In this document: in pieces, positions 13,611 to 26,600 of the stretch
How positions within the stretch are numbered: the first letter of the stretch is position 1
Layout: every line of letters starts with the position of its first letter
From: Glandiceps talaboti
Taxonomy: Eukaryota > Hemichordata > Enteropneusta > Spengelidae
Assembly (NCBI RefSeq): GCF_964340395.1
Contig: NC_135570.1
Location: forward strand, 15,065,322-15,129,321
Reading direction: 5' to 3'
DNA: 64,000 nucleotides
The notes under the pieces: generated by a model
Databases searched by the model: none
What the model saw: the letters and a program-made list of their open reading frames with translations, nothing else
Told to the model about the DNA's origin: nothing
Position numbers and translations under genes: made by a program

Positions 13611-14240
13611 GTGTTTGTAAACCTTTCATTTGAAAATACCCCCCCCCCAAAAAAAAAAAAAAATAACTTGACAACCTACCTGTTGCGCAAAAGATACAAT
13701 AGGGCAAAGAAACTCTCCAAATATCCATCTTTGAAAGACGCTTACCACAAACGTAAACGGCATACAGAAAATAGCCATAATTAGATCGGCTAATGATAAA
13801 CTAATTAAGAAGTGGTTTAGTTCTGATTTATACTTGGTTGTACATCCTAAGACACTAACCACGACAAGATTACCAAAGACAGCAGTCAACGTTGTCAATG
13901 TATACACAATAGTCAGTATAATGCGTCCATTAACAGATATCATATAGTCTTCGTACACATCAGGACAGAAGAGAAACTGAGAGTTATTCGCGTTGTACAA
14001 ACTGTCGAAGGAATAGCTCACACCTGGATAGTAATTCGCGTCGTAACTGTCGAAGGAATAGTTCACACCTGAGGATGTTAGATTTCGCTTAATCGGACAG
14101 AAATCCGGAAAACACACACACGTAACGAAGTCATCTCTACTCAGACTACTGACTGCAAAATTGTCACTGCCAACAGGATACGAATATATTGACAAGGCGT
14201 ATAACATATGATATAAATATATACAATACGACGTATTCAT
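10486..14240 (-). CDS. Rhodopsin-class (class A) neuropeptide-type G-protein-coupled receptor, complete
   Basis: Four exons, all phase 0: 14240-13680, 13210-12806, 11697-11482 and 10683-10486, giving 459 residues. The start ATG at 14240 follows an in-frame TAA. The N-terminus carries several N-glycosylation sequons and an internal near-duplication (GVNYSFDS / GVSYSFDS). TM1-TM2 and the conserved TM3 cysteine (FLCP) are in exon 1. TM3 ends in N-R-Y (203-205) instead of D/ERY in exon 2, which also carries the ECL2 cysteine. TM6 CWLP (337-340) and TM7 N-P-I-I-Y (382-386) are in exon 3. Exon 4 holds a basic tail with a likely palmitoylated Cys401 and a Ser-rich end. The residues around TM3 and TM6 resemble bombesin/tachykinin/NPY-like peptide receptors; the ligand cannot be assigned. 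Intron 3 starts with a minisatellite of donor-site copies. Confidence 0.88.
11089..11500 (-). repeat. Exon/5'-splice-site minisatellite (mirage-like) in GPCR intron 3
   Basis: About 18 tandem copies of a 22-24 bp unit. On the gene strand it reads AATGACGTGTACAGAGTAAG followed by TT. The first copy is the real exon 3 end (AATGACGTGTACAGG) plus its GTAAGT donor at 11481-11476; the others repeat exon end and donor into the intron. A higher-order repeat of about six units is visible (units around 11150-11280 recur around 11280-11410). Reading past the true donor gives Val-Ser-stop at once. Confidence 0.92.
13516..13608. repeat. (AG)n microsatellite in GPCR intron 1
   Basis: About 90 bp of pure GA dinucleotides lie in the intron between GPCR exons 1 and 2. 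The long open frames through it are simple-repeat artefacts. Confidence 0.95.
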
Positions 14241-14399
14241 TATGATGTAAAGTCGTAAGGACAAGAATTACGATATCAGACAGCGAAATTACTTCGAGAA
14301 ATTGATAGTTTGTTGTCAGATACACAGCACGACTAAGAATCGGAACCTGACATGGAGAGCCACCCAAGACAGAAACTTGTTTTCAAGCGTTATGCTTCA

Positions 14400-15540
14400 T
14401 TTATATAATATACAATCATGTAAATATATTGTTGTCACGTGACAACCATCGGTCCAATGAAGCGGTCAAATCAAGGGTACACGCTTCGTTTGTACCAGTC
14501 GAACAGAAAGAGTGAGTTTGATATCTCAATATAAACAAATAAAGCAATATGAACATAACAATCATTCCAATATAAATAATCAGCTGATGTACATAATTGA
14601 TGTCCATGTGCTACTCGAGAGATACCCAAGATCTAGGAACATTAACACTCCACATTTCGTGAAGAATAAGGTGTTAGGCTCCACCAATTAAATACTTTGT
14701 TTGCCGTCCTTGAATTCCCCGAAAACCTACCAGGCAGACGGGGGGGGGGGGGCGCGACAAACACATATGCACAAAACCTATATACTAGAATGTCACGTAA
14801 AATGCACTTTTCAAATGTTATTTTCTGGTTCTACCTGTAAAACTACTAGACTGGTGAAATAGTAATGTAACAATCCAAAGTTTGATTGTCTTAAACAACT
14901 ATTTCGAGATCTGATCATGTACTAGTATTGGTTTCATCAATTTGTGTTACAGATTGTTAAGGTCTACTGTACTGGATTCAGAAATTATTGTATATGTCGA
15001 ATGTTGCGCATTTTCATAGGGGCTATGTATATCCAATATACACTGAAAAATTCTAACAGAAAAAACACTGTGTTAATAAATAATTTGCATAATCGTGTAT
15101 ATTTAGGTGTGTTCTATACATCAGTGTTAGCAAGAAATTTAAGTAGCCCCCTCTTTTCACTCCCCAGTTTTTGAGTGACCCCGAAACCCCCCCCCCCCCC
15201 CCCCATTCCTCCAGCCTCTAGGTCATAAATAACGACAACTACTTAACATGGCATGGCCTGGGGTAAGGGCAGACACAGAACAGTTCTCAAAAGTATGTCA
15301 AAGTTCAAGTACTAACAATAATAAATTTATTTCTGTGTACAAGCTACGCCACTGGCCTTTCGGTACATAACTTATAAAACAATTACAATTTTCAAGGTCA
15401 AAGGTGTCAAAAAAATAACAAAAATAATTTTATCATGTCGTTAGTCGTCTTTTTCAAACTATTAGAAATATGTTTTGCAATTCCCATGATTACATTTTAG
15501 TTTGTGTATGCATTAAAATTAAAATTATAAAGTTTTGATA
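14400..15540. other. Gene-free stretch upstream of the GPCR
   Basis: No exon with splice signals is seen. There are poly-G (about 14740-14752) and poly-C (about 15188-15204) tracts. The GPCR promoter probably lies just above 14240, but I see no recognisable core element. Confidence 0.45.
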
Positions 15541-15559
15541 TGTAACATTTGAAGTATAA

Positions 15560-16340
15560 TGTTGAGGGATATAGCATGTTCTGTAGTCAGATGTAAAAAC
15601 ACAGACCATTATAAAATGATATTCGTCATCTACTAAATTTTGTGAACAAAATGTACAATGTCTAAGATTTCTTTCAATATTTAGTTGTCTACCTTAGATG
15701 AACGCAAGCTTATTTTCTGAAGAGCATGCAATTGCTGAGATGGGTTTTCTGTCTGGCAATACATTAATGTACATTTCTAGTTGTAACAATGATTTAAAGT
15801 TTGCATAGTGGTGTAGAGTTTTGTCTTTCTGGGCCCACACTTAAGAACTTTCAACCTCATGTGCCATCCTTCTTTGCCAGAGTGCTACCAGCTTTAAAAA
15901 CAACTATTTTCGTTTTGTTCAAATTTACCTTCAGTTTCCATTTATCACAATATTGACGTAGCATATCAACGAGTCTTTGCAAGCTATATATAGTGTTAAA
16001 CAAAACTACGTCATCTGCAAACAACAGAAGACAGAGATCGTACAAGTCATCGATCTGCACACCTGTGTTACCAGAATGCATTACACATGTTTGAAGCTCA
16101 CTAATGAATAATAGAAAAAAGTAATGGTCTGAGCATGCAGCCTTGCCTAACACCAATGTTACAACTGAAATAATCAGACAGATTGTCCCCAACTCTTACA
16201 CACGATTTAATATCTACATAAATACTTTTAATAATCAAGTTCAAGTCCCGTAAAAACACATATACGTACGAACAGTTTGGTAATAATATTGCCAACAAAC
16301 TTATTATAGTAATTGCTGTCGATAAAAAGACGATGTCTTG
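15560..16340 (-). pseudogene. Decayed non-LTR retrotransposon reverse transcriptase
   Basis: Minus-strand frames give in order: 'GVRQGCMLRPLLFSI' (about 16150-16110), then in another frame 'LLFADDVVLFN' (the YADD-type catalytic box as FADD, near 16000), then 'WKLKVNLNKTKIVVFK'. Below 15857, in other frames with stops, comes a Cys/His tail resembling 'CTFCSQ...DDEYHF'. At least two frameshifts and several stops break it. The order and motifs are those of LINE ORF2; the copy is dead. Confidence 0.75.
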
Positions 16341-16349
16341 GACAAATAC

Positions 16350-17250
16350 ACGGAAAAAAACTTACATTTTTGTTGAGCTTTTCACGTGTCACTAAGTACG
16401 GGGAGTTGGGAGAAAATCATACACGGTGACCGATCATTCATTTTACGTGAAAATATAGGCAAAGCATTTCGATAAACCCACACGATGTTCTTCTGAAAGT
16501 AAATTTCAAGCAATATACACGATCAAGTTATTGGACCTCAGACACGACAAACTTGCACTTGTCTGGTGTTGTCTGAGACTGGACGAGCTACGAGTACAGT
16601 CTGCTAGAATCTGGATCTGGCGTGGATTTGTATGGGAGACCGGTGAGTAATATTGATATCAAAATAAAGCACCGGGGATTTTTTTTTATCTAACTGGGAT
16701 ATGTGCAAGGCAGAAAAAACGTGCTTTATGGAAATAATGACGAGACACCCACCCCCAAATGTCTTAATTAACATAACAATTTTATGGATTTTTTTGTTAC
16801 AAAATATGTACAAAGCTAGTCATCCGTCAAAGATGTATATCGACAATACATTATACTAAAATAGTTTATCGTATAGTTTACATACCGTTTGGAAGTAACA
16901 TAAAACATAGAATATAATTTATACTTTGATTTTAAACGGGGGAAAGTCATTCAAGTTATCGCTGAAATGACACTAACAACACCTTCTTATACATTTTTAC
17001 ATCTGGATCGTAAAACTGTGATATATAGAGATGGAAAATCGCAAACTTCCTATAGATACACGTTCGTTATATCACATTGTAGGTGAAATCGCCCTATTTC
17101 ATTATTTCTTGGGTTCTGACATTCCAGTTTATAACCAAGGTATGTAATTCAAACGGGGGGCGACTCATTCCGACTTTTGCGTTCAGAGCGTTTTCACAAA
17201 TCTTGCACCGTTTTCCGACTATTTGCATTTCGCGTGAACCAATTGATTAG
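16350..17250. other. Gene-free stretch
   Basis: AT-rich sequence without splice-bounded open frames. I see nothing annotatable on either strand. Confidence 0.4.
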
Positions 17251-17252
17251 AA

Positions 17253-17430
17253 TATGGTATGTACAATAACAAACTTTTTTTTGGCTTTTTACGATATATT
17301 GAGTGACAAAAATAGACTTAGTCTATGTTGAGTCACATTGATTTGTCAAGTAGGAAGCCATGATAAAATTATTTTATATAAAATAAAAATCCAAAATAAC
17401 TACCCAATCCTCATTCATATGGATACTTTA
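17253..17430. mobile_element. MITE family A, right half only
   Basis: It matches the right arm of the 6661-6978 element ('gtacaataacaaac', then 'aaaaatccaaaataa', ending 'catatggatacttta'). The left arm is missing, so this is a truncated copy. Confidence 0.6.
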
Positions 17431-18029
17431 AATTCTGAACCAAAGCACAGAATGAAATTCATTTCTCTGGGAGTATTATTAAATACCATAATTGTATGAT
17501 GACACTACCACTTTCAAATTGGCATACTTAAAGTGTAATTATTCATCTGTGTTAAAAACACATAAAAAAAACTATACTTTCTATCCAAAGAAATGTATAA
17601 AATACATAACAAATATTCCTAAACTAATCCTTCTTTGCATAAAATAGATCAAATAAACCTAATAAACAAAGGACCCGAAAAGCACCCCAAATCTGATCAA
17701 TATTAGGTTCAGATAGCCAGGTTTTAATTTTACTATTTAAAAGTAGTTTCAGTTCAGGCTCAGACCACTAGGTCTGAGGTTCAGGGTAACAGAATTAAGT
17801 GTTTTGTTGTAAAAAACTAAAATTGACATTAAAATAAAAATACCAGTTGCCTTTCCAACCATGTTGCTATCTTTGCGATATACGCGATCATTTGGCTGTT
17901 GGTATGTTTTGTTTTTTTAATTTAATTTTAGTTTATACAGAATATTTTCATAAGCCTGAACATTCCATTCCTCCTGGCATCTAGTTCACAAACCAGTGTT
18001 CAAATATACTCACAGGAAATGTCAGAGGA

Positions 18030-18870
18030 TGTACGTCATCACCAGATTACATGTTGTTGGTATGGTATTTTTTGAATGTTTATTCAATTGTCTATTAGTC
18101 CCTGTTGTTATCTTTGTGAAATGCACGACCGTTTGGCTGTTACTATGGGCGTGGTCATGGTTGCTCGGGATATTTGCATTCATTTTTTAAATGTTTACTC
18201 ACTTGCCTACCAGAAGATGTTGTTATTTAACCAAAATATCATCAAAATATACTGCCATTTGGTTGTTGCTAAGGGCGTGGTCACGGTTGCTAGGGCCAAT
18301 TTTGTCAAAATGTTTTGAAGAAAATCTGTAGAATAACACTTTCAGAAACATCTCACCAAGTTTCAGACTCACTTACCGAGTACTTTTTGAGATATGTTTT
18401 TGACCAAAAATAAGATGCCTTGTCCATACATCCCTAGATGCATTCCCATTAAATTTCAGCCCAATCTGCTCAGTGGTTTTGGAATTATAGAATTATAGAA
18501 AACACACATTTTTAGCCCTAATTTGCATATCACTGATGGGACCATCATATCATGAACAATTCTTAGTAAAAACACCCTGAAGAATGTTTCACCCAAATTT
18601 CAGCCCAATTTGCCAGTATTTTTTGAGTTTAAGTTTTTTGACCAAAAATCACATTTTTTGACCCAAATCACACATCGGTGGTAAGATCATTTTGATTTGA
18701 ACAATTTCCCAACTAGACATCCGAGGTAACATACCCACCAAATATCATGGCAATCGGTCTAGTGGTTTTTGACTTTAAGTTGTTTACACACACACACACA
18801 CACAGACAGACAGACAGATGCCAGGCAATCCCTATAGCACTACTGAACCTCAGTTCAGTTGTGCTAAAAA
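18030..18870. repeat. Dispersed repeat B with 3' (CA)n(CAGA)n end
   Basis: Two internal sub-repeats contain 'gggcgtggtca.ggttgct.ggg'. The element ends in an (AC)n(AGAC)n microsatellite followed by 'gcactactgaacctcagttc'. The same end occurs inverted at about 31858-31985, and the internal 'gcgtggtc' module recurs inverted at about 59240-59460 and partly at 39160-39220. This is a multi-copy element of unknown class. Confidence 0.65.
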
Positions 18871-18899
18871 TTACACAACATTTGTATATCCATCCATTT

Positions 18900-20120
18900 T
18901 TACTACAGTTTGTATGCTGGTGTCACATTTCATGGTAAAATGTGTTTAGACACTGTGATTACTGGGGTCCTGTGGACATAGCTTTGTGTACATTTCATGA
19001 TATCAGACACAGTGATTTCTAAGGTCCTCTAAACATTGCTTTGTGTACATTTTGACTAGTTCCAATCTAGCAAATGGACACAACAGAAAGTCCTAACACA
19101 TGCATCAAAAGATCAGTACTTTGAAATGTAATAACCAGAAACTGAATAATCGTATCAGGACACTAGCATACAAATCATACTATTTATCACAAGAGACATA
19201 GTTTGCTATATACAATACTTTTATTTCACCACAGAATGTGATATATACATTATTTACATTACCATCATCACATTGTAAGGTGTACTCACAATACTGACAA
19301 TACCACTGTGACAGTATATTTCATGAGTATAAATAAATATACATTACAATTTTGGTAGTATTTTTTATCACACTACCGGGTTATCTCAGACTTTCAATCC
19401 AAGACTGACTGGTCCCACTGTGAAGGAGTGAGTAGACAACTTCAAGTAAAATGAACAGCATATTCAGCTGACATCAACAGATATCATTCACTATTGTCTG
19501 ACAGTGACAGTTTTACATTTTTGTTTAAATTTGTTCTTTTTTACTTTATTTTTTAATTTTTTTTATTTCTTTATTTTTTTAATTTTTTAAAATATTTTTC
19601 CCATTTCTTTTAAATACCCAACCGATCTACACACACTGTGTGCCAATACTCCTGAGATTGGCTGACTGCTAAGTGGATAAATAGATACATAATTCTGCAT
19701 ACACTGAAGTTGATAATAAATTGATGAATATGTAAGTTTTCTGCAGATATTACTGGATTGCCTGTTTTGTATTTTTTTAGGTAACTGTCCACATACATAA
19801 TGTTGTATACTAGTATGTCTATAAGACTGTACATGTATAAGTACATACAGAGTTCTGGTAACCTAGTTTTAATTTCAGATGTATAAAGTCTAATCACTGT
19901 CTGTTTTGTATTCTTTGAATTACTTAGTAAAGACTATTCCTTTCACAGGACTCACATTCAGTTATCAAAATGTTGTCATTATTCCATGTATTATTTTTTA
20001 TGGCTTTTAAACAAATGATAATTAATAATGATAAATTTGATTATCTGAAGTACTTCATTATATGAACTGAGTTTGTCTATGAGTATTATTGACATGATCT
20101 GGATTTTGCCAATCTTCTAT
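18900..20120. other. Gene-free stretch
   Basis: No exon is seen on either strand. A TTTATT-rich run at about 19540-19600 could carry minus-strand polyadenylation signals for the gene whose stop is at 20653, but that distance (about 1.1 kb) is only compatible, not diagnostic. Confidence 0.35.
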
Positions 20121-20129
20121 CAATTCTCT

Positions 20130-20400
20130 TAATTTACGATCACCGATCACTTCTTAGCATCAGTGAATTTTTCACCAACTTTTTCATTTGCCCCTCCCCA
20201 TAAACTTCCAATCACCGATCCGTTATCAGCATCAGTGAACATGATTTTTCACCAACTTTATCCTTTGGTACTCCCCCCCCATAAACTTCCAATCACCGAT
20301 CCGTTATCAGGATCAGTGAACATGATTTTTCACCAACTTTATCCTTTGCCCCTCCCCCCATAAACTTCCAATCACTGATCCGTTCTCTGTATCAGTGAAT
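20130..20400. repeat. Minisatellite of about 76 bp, three to four copies
   Basis: Repeated block containing 'aaacttccaatcaccgatcc', 'atcagtgaa' and 'ttttcaccaacttt.tc.tttg'. It lies 0.25-0.5 kb downstream of the minus-strand stop at 20653, so probably in the 3' UTR or flank. Confidence 0.85.
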
Positions 20401-20652
20401 ATTTTCACTGGCCTCTTCCCTTTTTTTTGGTGTTCATATTATATATGTTTTTTGAATTTTTTCTAAAAAGATTTTTTTGGTGTTTTTCATTTTTAGGTTT
20501 TTTTTGTCTTTTTGGTAATTTTTCTTTGTTTGTTCATGGATATGGTCCAGCAGCTTTCATAGATTCCCCTTAGTAAAGTGAAAGATGTTATTCACATTTA
20601 TGGAGATGACATGCATTGATGTTTCAGCATGTAAACATCAGTTATTAACAAT

Positions 20653-23600
20653 TTACTTGAACAGCTTCTTACAGCTGAAGAATCCCCTGGCTGCTTTCTT
20701 GACCATTCTGTCTAGGAAACCAACAAGTCCTTGTCTTTGGTACTCATTAGCAACGGAGCTCACTTCCTTCTCATCATCCATTGGCTCTAGATATTCTACA
20801 GCATCAAAGAACTCATCTTCCTCAAGAAAACATTTGATGGGAGGAATAGTGATATGGTGACCTGGGCTTTGTTGGTTGACAGCCTCATCTACTTCCCATT
20901 TAGAATAAAACATAGGATAATGATCCTCAATTCCCATCTTTGGTATTGTGCACTGTTCTTTGTCGTCTGCTCCCTTCTTTGCTGTTTCTAAGACCACATC
21001 TTTGTTCTTCAGTACAGAGTCTGCATGGTCATCAGTGACTGATCTTGTCAGTTTGGTCACTTTCTTTCTTGTCACTCTGTTGTATGTTTTCTTGAATATC
21101 TTCTCGTCTGCTTTGTTGTTGATGACAGTAGGCTCTGATTTGGCTTTTTCTTTCAGAATGTCAGCCTTTTGGTTGTCCTTGCCACTAGACACTGTCTGTA
21201 CACTAGTGTCATTCTTTATTGCCAGATTCTGATCCAGAAGTTCTTCAACTGGACCTACAGATGCATTGTCATTCATGCCGGTCTCAGACTGGCTATCATC
21301 TTCATCCATAATGGCCATCTCAGTAAACTTAATGTCACTGTTTTGGGAATCAACATCATTCCACTGGGCCATTCTTCCAATCAACTCACATCCTTTGGCA
21401 AAGAAACTATACAGTGAGCTTACTTTTCTGGGGATCTGTACAGATGGTTTAGTGCACACTGCCTCAACTGAGTTGTGCCTCTTTCTTGGCTTCTGTGCTG
21501 GCTTCTCAGATTTCTCCTCCTCTTCAACACATACCTTGACAGATCTGTCCGGTACATGTAGTATCTCAGCCACAATATACCTGGGTTCCTTGTTCTCGGC
21601 ATCTTTGCAAGACATGTTGCTATCACAAGTGCCATTGTCAATACTGTCATTGTCATTGTCATCCTTCAATAGGACAAGTTTTTGTACTGGGTCAATGACC
21701 CATAACCATTCTCTTGGTAAGCGATGGACTGAAGACCCTCTTCCTGGGTTTTGCATTGAGCGCTTCATGTATAGTTGGTCTACAGACTTGTGCCTCTTTC
21801 GTGGTTTTTCCTCAGGTTTACGAGGTACCTTCAAGGTCTCAGCTACAACATACAGGGGTCTGCCATCAAATTCATCAAATTGTCCATATTCAATATTCTG
21901 TACAGGAGACATGTGCTGCTGTAAATTCTTCTGTATAAAATGATACAAGCTCAGTTTATTCTCCCAGAAGATTTCAGTTGATACGTTGCAATCAAGTGCC
22001 ATGAATCCAAACATGCATGCCTTCCACAGGGAATGTGTTCCAACTGTGATTTTCTCTTCCTCCTCCTGGTGTTCCTCACCATCAGTTATCTCACTCTCAC
22101 TGCATGTTGGTGACAACAGATTCAATTCCCTATCATAATAAGAGTCTGTTAGGAAGATAATGTCACTGTTCTGGCCACCGGGGTAGAACTGGACAACTGA
22201 TCCCCAATTCCAGAGACATACAGCTGGCATGTCTGGAAACCAATTACTATTTAATCTATCCAGGAGGTACTCATCATCAATGTCCCAGATGTACTTGATA
22301 GCACTACTCATAGGCTTGCCTTCAAACATAGCCCTACTTATCCTGTCTAATCGATACTGTGCAGTAGCATACCTCACTGGGGCCAATTCATAAACTAGTT
22401 TTGAAAAATTAAAAAAAGAAAAGAAAATCATAACTAAAAGTGCCATTACTATTTAAACTTTACATTCTCTATGAATTATAGGTATCAAATATTATATCAA
22501 CATGTTGTGTATTCCAGCAGTTCTTCCTAAGCCTAAAGAGAAACGCTCTAAATTAACAATGAAACATCGCATATAGTGACCAACTGTTACAGTGATGGAT
22601 TCCAGCTTATCCTATTCAAAAAAACACATAACTGTTGCACACTCCCTAAATATTTATCTGTACAATATTATCTACACATAATATAAATATTGTTGACATC
22701 TGCTACAAGTGTCATTCAAATAGTAAATAAAACTAACACTAATTTAGTAACTTTACTAATTAAACGATACTATAGTGGTGATGTACATTACAAAGGCTGT
22801 ACTTCAAAATTACATGACACATAAAATATATGAATGCTTGAACAAATAAGACACAATAAGACCCTGCCAAGCATCTATCAATGTAAAGTGGCACAAGCTG
22901 AGTTTATAAGCTTTTTACTCAAATGAAAATACTTATCCATAAATCTCGAATAAACCACATTGTATTGTATTTAATGTTTATGTTCAACTTGATGCATGCC
23001 TTCTACGAATTTACAATTGTCTTCAGGCATTGCTAGAATAGTTGATTGCATGCATATGGATGAGGATTGGGTATTTATTTTGGATTTTTAATTTATAAAA
23101 CAATTTTATCATGGTGTCCTACACGAAAAATCAATGTGACACAACATATGCCAAGTCCTTGTGTGTAGTTCAATGAATTACAAAAACATAATAAAGGTGT
23201 AATATTTTGTTATTGTATGTACAAAAACCACCATCTTTACACATGTTTTGACTTTGTGCAATGTACCGGTATTACATGATTTTTCAAGTAGGAAGCCATC
23301 ATAAAATCGTTTTACATAATATTATTAAAAATCCAAAATAAATAATCAATCATCATCAATACGGACACTTTAAGGAATTATTAATTGACATTTTTTTTAG
23401 ACATACAATTACAAATGTAAATGTATGTCATTGGATCGTTTATAAGTAACACCACAATACATGTACCAGGTTTGAGTTCAGTCAATTGCAAGTAATGGTT
23501 AATATGCTTGAAAAGTAGAATACTGCAAGTATTTTTTTTAAACATGCAGCACAAACGTATAAACTCAAGTTATGCCCCTTCAAAAAATACAATTGATGGA

Positions 23601-26600
23601 AAATATATAAGAGAAAAAAACGTACATTTCAATGTGAACTAAGCACAGGGCTTAAAATTAAAAGTATATATCATATTAATGATGTCTGCACATTGCATAA
23701 CAAGAAAATAAACAAATAAATATACATTTCATAAAATCCCACTTCATTATAAAATTCAACTATTCATTATACAACCAAAGTTTGATATGGAAAGTGTTCA
23801 GTAGCCAAGTATTCACTTGTTAACTCTACACACACTTCTAAATATATTTCACATTATATACATGTAATATAGTCTATCTATATGTACACAATATAGTCTA
23901 TCTATATGTACATAATATAGTCTATCTATCTATATGTACATAATATAGTCTATCTATATGTACACAATATAGTCTATTTATATGTACACAATATAGTCTA
24001 TCTGTATGTACATAATATAGTCTATCTGTATGTACATAATATAGTCTATCTATATGTACACAATATAGTCTATCTATATGTACACAATATAGTCTATCTA
24101 TATGTACACAATATAGTCTATCTATATGTACACAATATAGTCTTTCTATATGTACACAATATAGTCTATCTATATGTACACAATATAGTCTATCTATATG
24201 TACATGATATAGTCTATCTATCTGTACACAATATAGTCTATCTATATGTACACAATATAGTCTTTCTATATGTACATAATATAGTCTATCTATATGTACA
24301 CAATATAGTCTATCTATATGTACACAATATAGTCTATTTATATGTACACAATATAGTCTATTTATATGTACACAATATAGTCTATCTGTATGTACATAAT
24401 ATAGTCTATCTATATGTACACAATATAGTCTATCTATATGTACACAATATAGTCTATCTATATGTACACAATATAGTCTATCTATATGTACATAACATAG
24501 TCTATCTATATGTACATAATATAGTCTATTTATATGTACACAATATAGTCTATCTATATGTACACAATATAGTCTATCTATATGTACATGTAATATAGTC
24601 TATCTATATATACATGTAATATAGTCTATCTATATGTACATAATATAGTCTATCTATATGTACATGTAATATAGTCTATCTATATATACATGTAATATAG
24701 TCTATCTATATGTACACAATATAGTCTATCTATATGTACACAATATAGTCTATATGTACATAATATAGTCTATCTATATGTACACAATATACATGTATAT
24801 GTACATAATATAGTCTATCTATATGTACATAATATAGTCTATCTATATGTACATAATATAGTCTATCTATATGTACATTATAGTCTATCTAATACTATAT
24901 GTACACAATACCAATCCTGAATCAAGTGATGTATCTTTACTGCCAATCTACAAAATTACAAAATAAAAAGTAACTTACAGTATGTAATTGATGTAAACAT
25001 AGTTGTTTTTTGAAGACTTTTGTCTTTAATCTATTACTAGTCACTAAACTGGCTACATACATGTAAGTACTACACTGAGAAAGAAGTGCCAAATTAAATA
25101 ATCAAGTGTATAGTAACACTGTTACATATCTAACTGACTGAGTGTACATGTGTATGGATCTACAAAATGTCAATTGTTTCAACTTCACAATATGGAGTAC
25201 AACCCATAACACCAAAGTAAAGTACTTTCTGTATGAACCACAATCGTTTATAGCATCCATATCAAGTACAACCCATAACACCAAAGTAAAGCATTTTATG
25301 TATGTACAACAATCGTTTATAGCATCCATATCAAGTACAACCCATAACACCAAAGTAAAGCATTTTCTGTATGTACCACAATCGTTTATAGCATCCATAT
25401 CAATTACAACCCATAACACGAAAGTAAAGAGTTTTCTGTATGTACCACAATCATTTATAGCATCCATATCAAGTACAACCCATAACACCAAAGTAAAGTA
25501 CTTTCTGTATGAACCACAATCGTTTATAGCATCCATATCAAGTGTAAAAGTATACCGTTTCATTTGCTAAATTGACCACATTAGAAAGGCCACATGCTAG
25601 GCTTAATAATAAACCAATAGAAACAGTATACTTTTACAGTTGATATGAATGCTATAATTGGGGTATAGTACATAGAGAAAGTGCTTTATTTCAGTGTTAC
25701 TCACTGTACAAGAGTCGACATGATTTGTCATTGTTACCCAACCTGGCATAAATTTAGAAATCCTTTTGGTGAAATTAAAGATAGAACACAGATCATAAAA
25801 CTAGCATTTTAATTTTAAAGGTCAAAGTCAGACTGGGGGATTCAAACATTGGGGTTTAAGACTATACAAAATGTATATCAAAGTGGGTCATGGAATGAGA
25901 AAAGGGCCATCTCTCAAATATGTCATGGAAGAGGGGGCCTTTGCTCATTCCTTGGTTCATGGTTCAATAATATATTCTTGTCTCAGGTCTCGAACATCTA
26001 TTTCCCCTGAATGGTTGAAAACCTAGACTACTGGAACACAATCTTTCTTATGGAAGTTAAAAGAAAAGAAAAAACATGAGAGTGAATATAAACTATGTTA
26101 CATATACCTAGTTGAAACAATTGTTGTTCTGTCAGTTCCTCTCTGCTTGGTGTCCGTCTACTTAGAGGGCTTGGTATGCTAGTAGATGTTGACCTTCGAC
26201 TTCTGCCACTGCCAGCACTAGATGTGCTGTCAGGGCCTCGTTTTGGAATTGGTGACCCTCAAGTCAGAAAACAAGTTTTACAAGTTAATATTGTTTGTGT
26301 ACAACTATATAGAGATATCATGAGGACATTACCTGTAGAGTAAGAAATGTTTTATGTATTTAGAGTAAAAAGTTATGAATAAACAATAGACTCATAGTAA
26401 TAAAGTTAAAAATCAAATAATCTATTTAATATGAGAAAATTAAAGTAATGAAAGTGGATTGTCAGCTGACAGGAGCTCTATAAAATAAAATGAAAATTAC
26501 ATGAAAAGTTTGATATAAAATAAACACAAAATTTAAAAGCTTCAATGATGAAAATAATAATAATACAATAATAATGTTCGTGAACATGAAAAACAAAACA

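Noticed and set aside
13371-13784. Plus-strand frame with a long ERER repeat
   Set aside because: Translation of the (GA)n microsatellite; antisense to GPCR intron 1.
21266-21943. Plus-strand 225-residue open frame, Ser/Cys-rich
   Set aside because: Antisense shadow of the large exon 22394-20653; it has no splice signals or coherent domains.
25102-25570. Open frames of about 150 residues on both strands
   Set aside because: Produced by five tandem units of element D with length divisible by three. They lie in an intron of the minus-strand gene.
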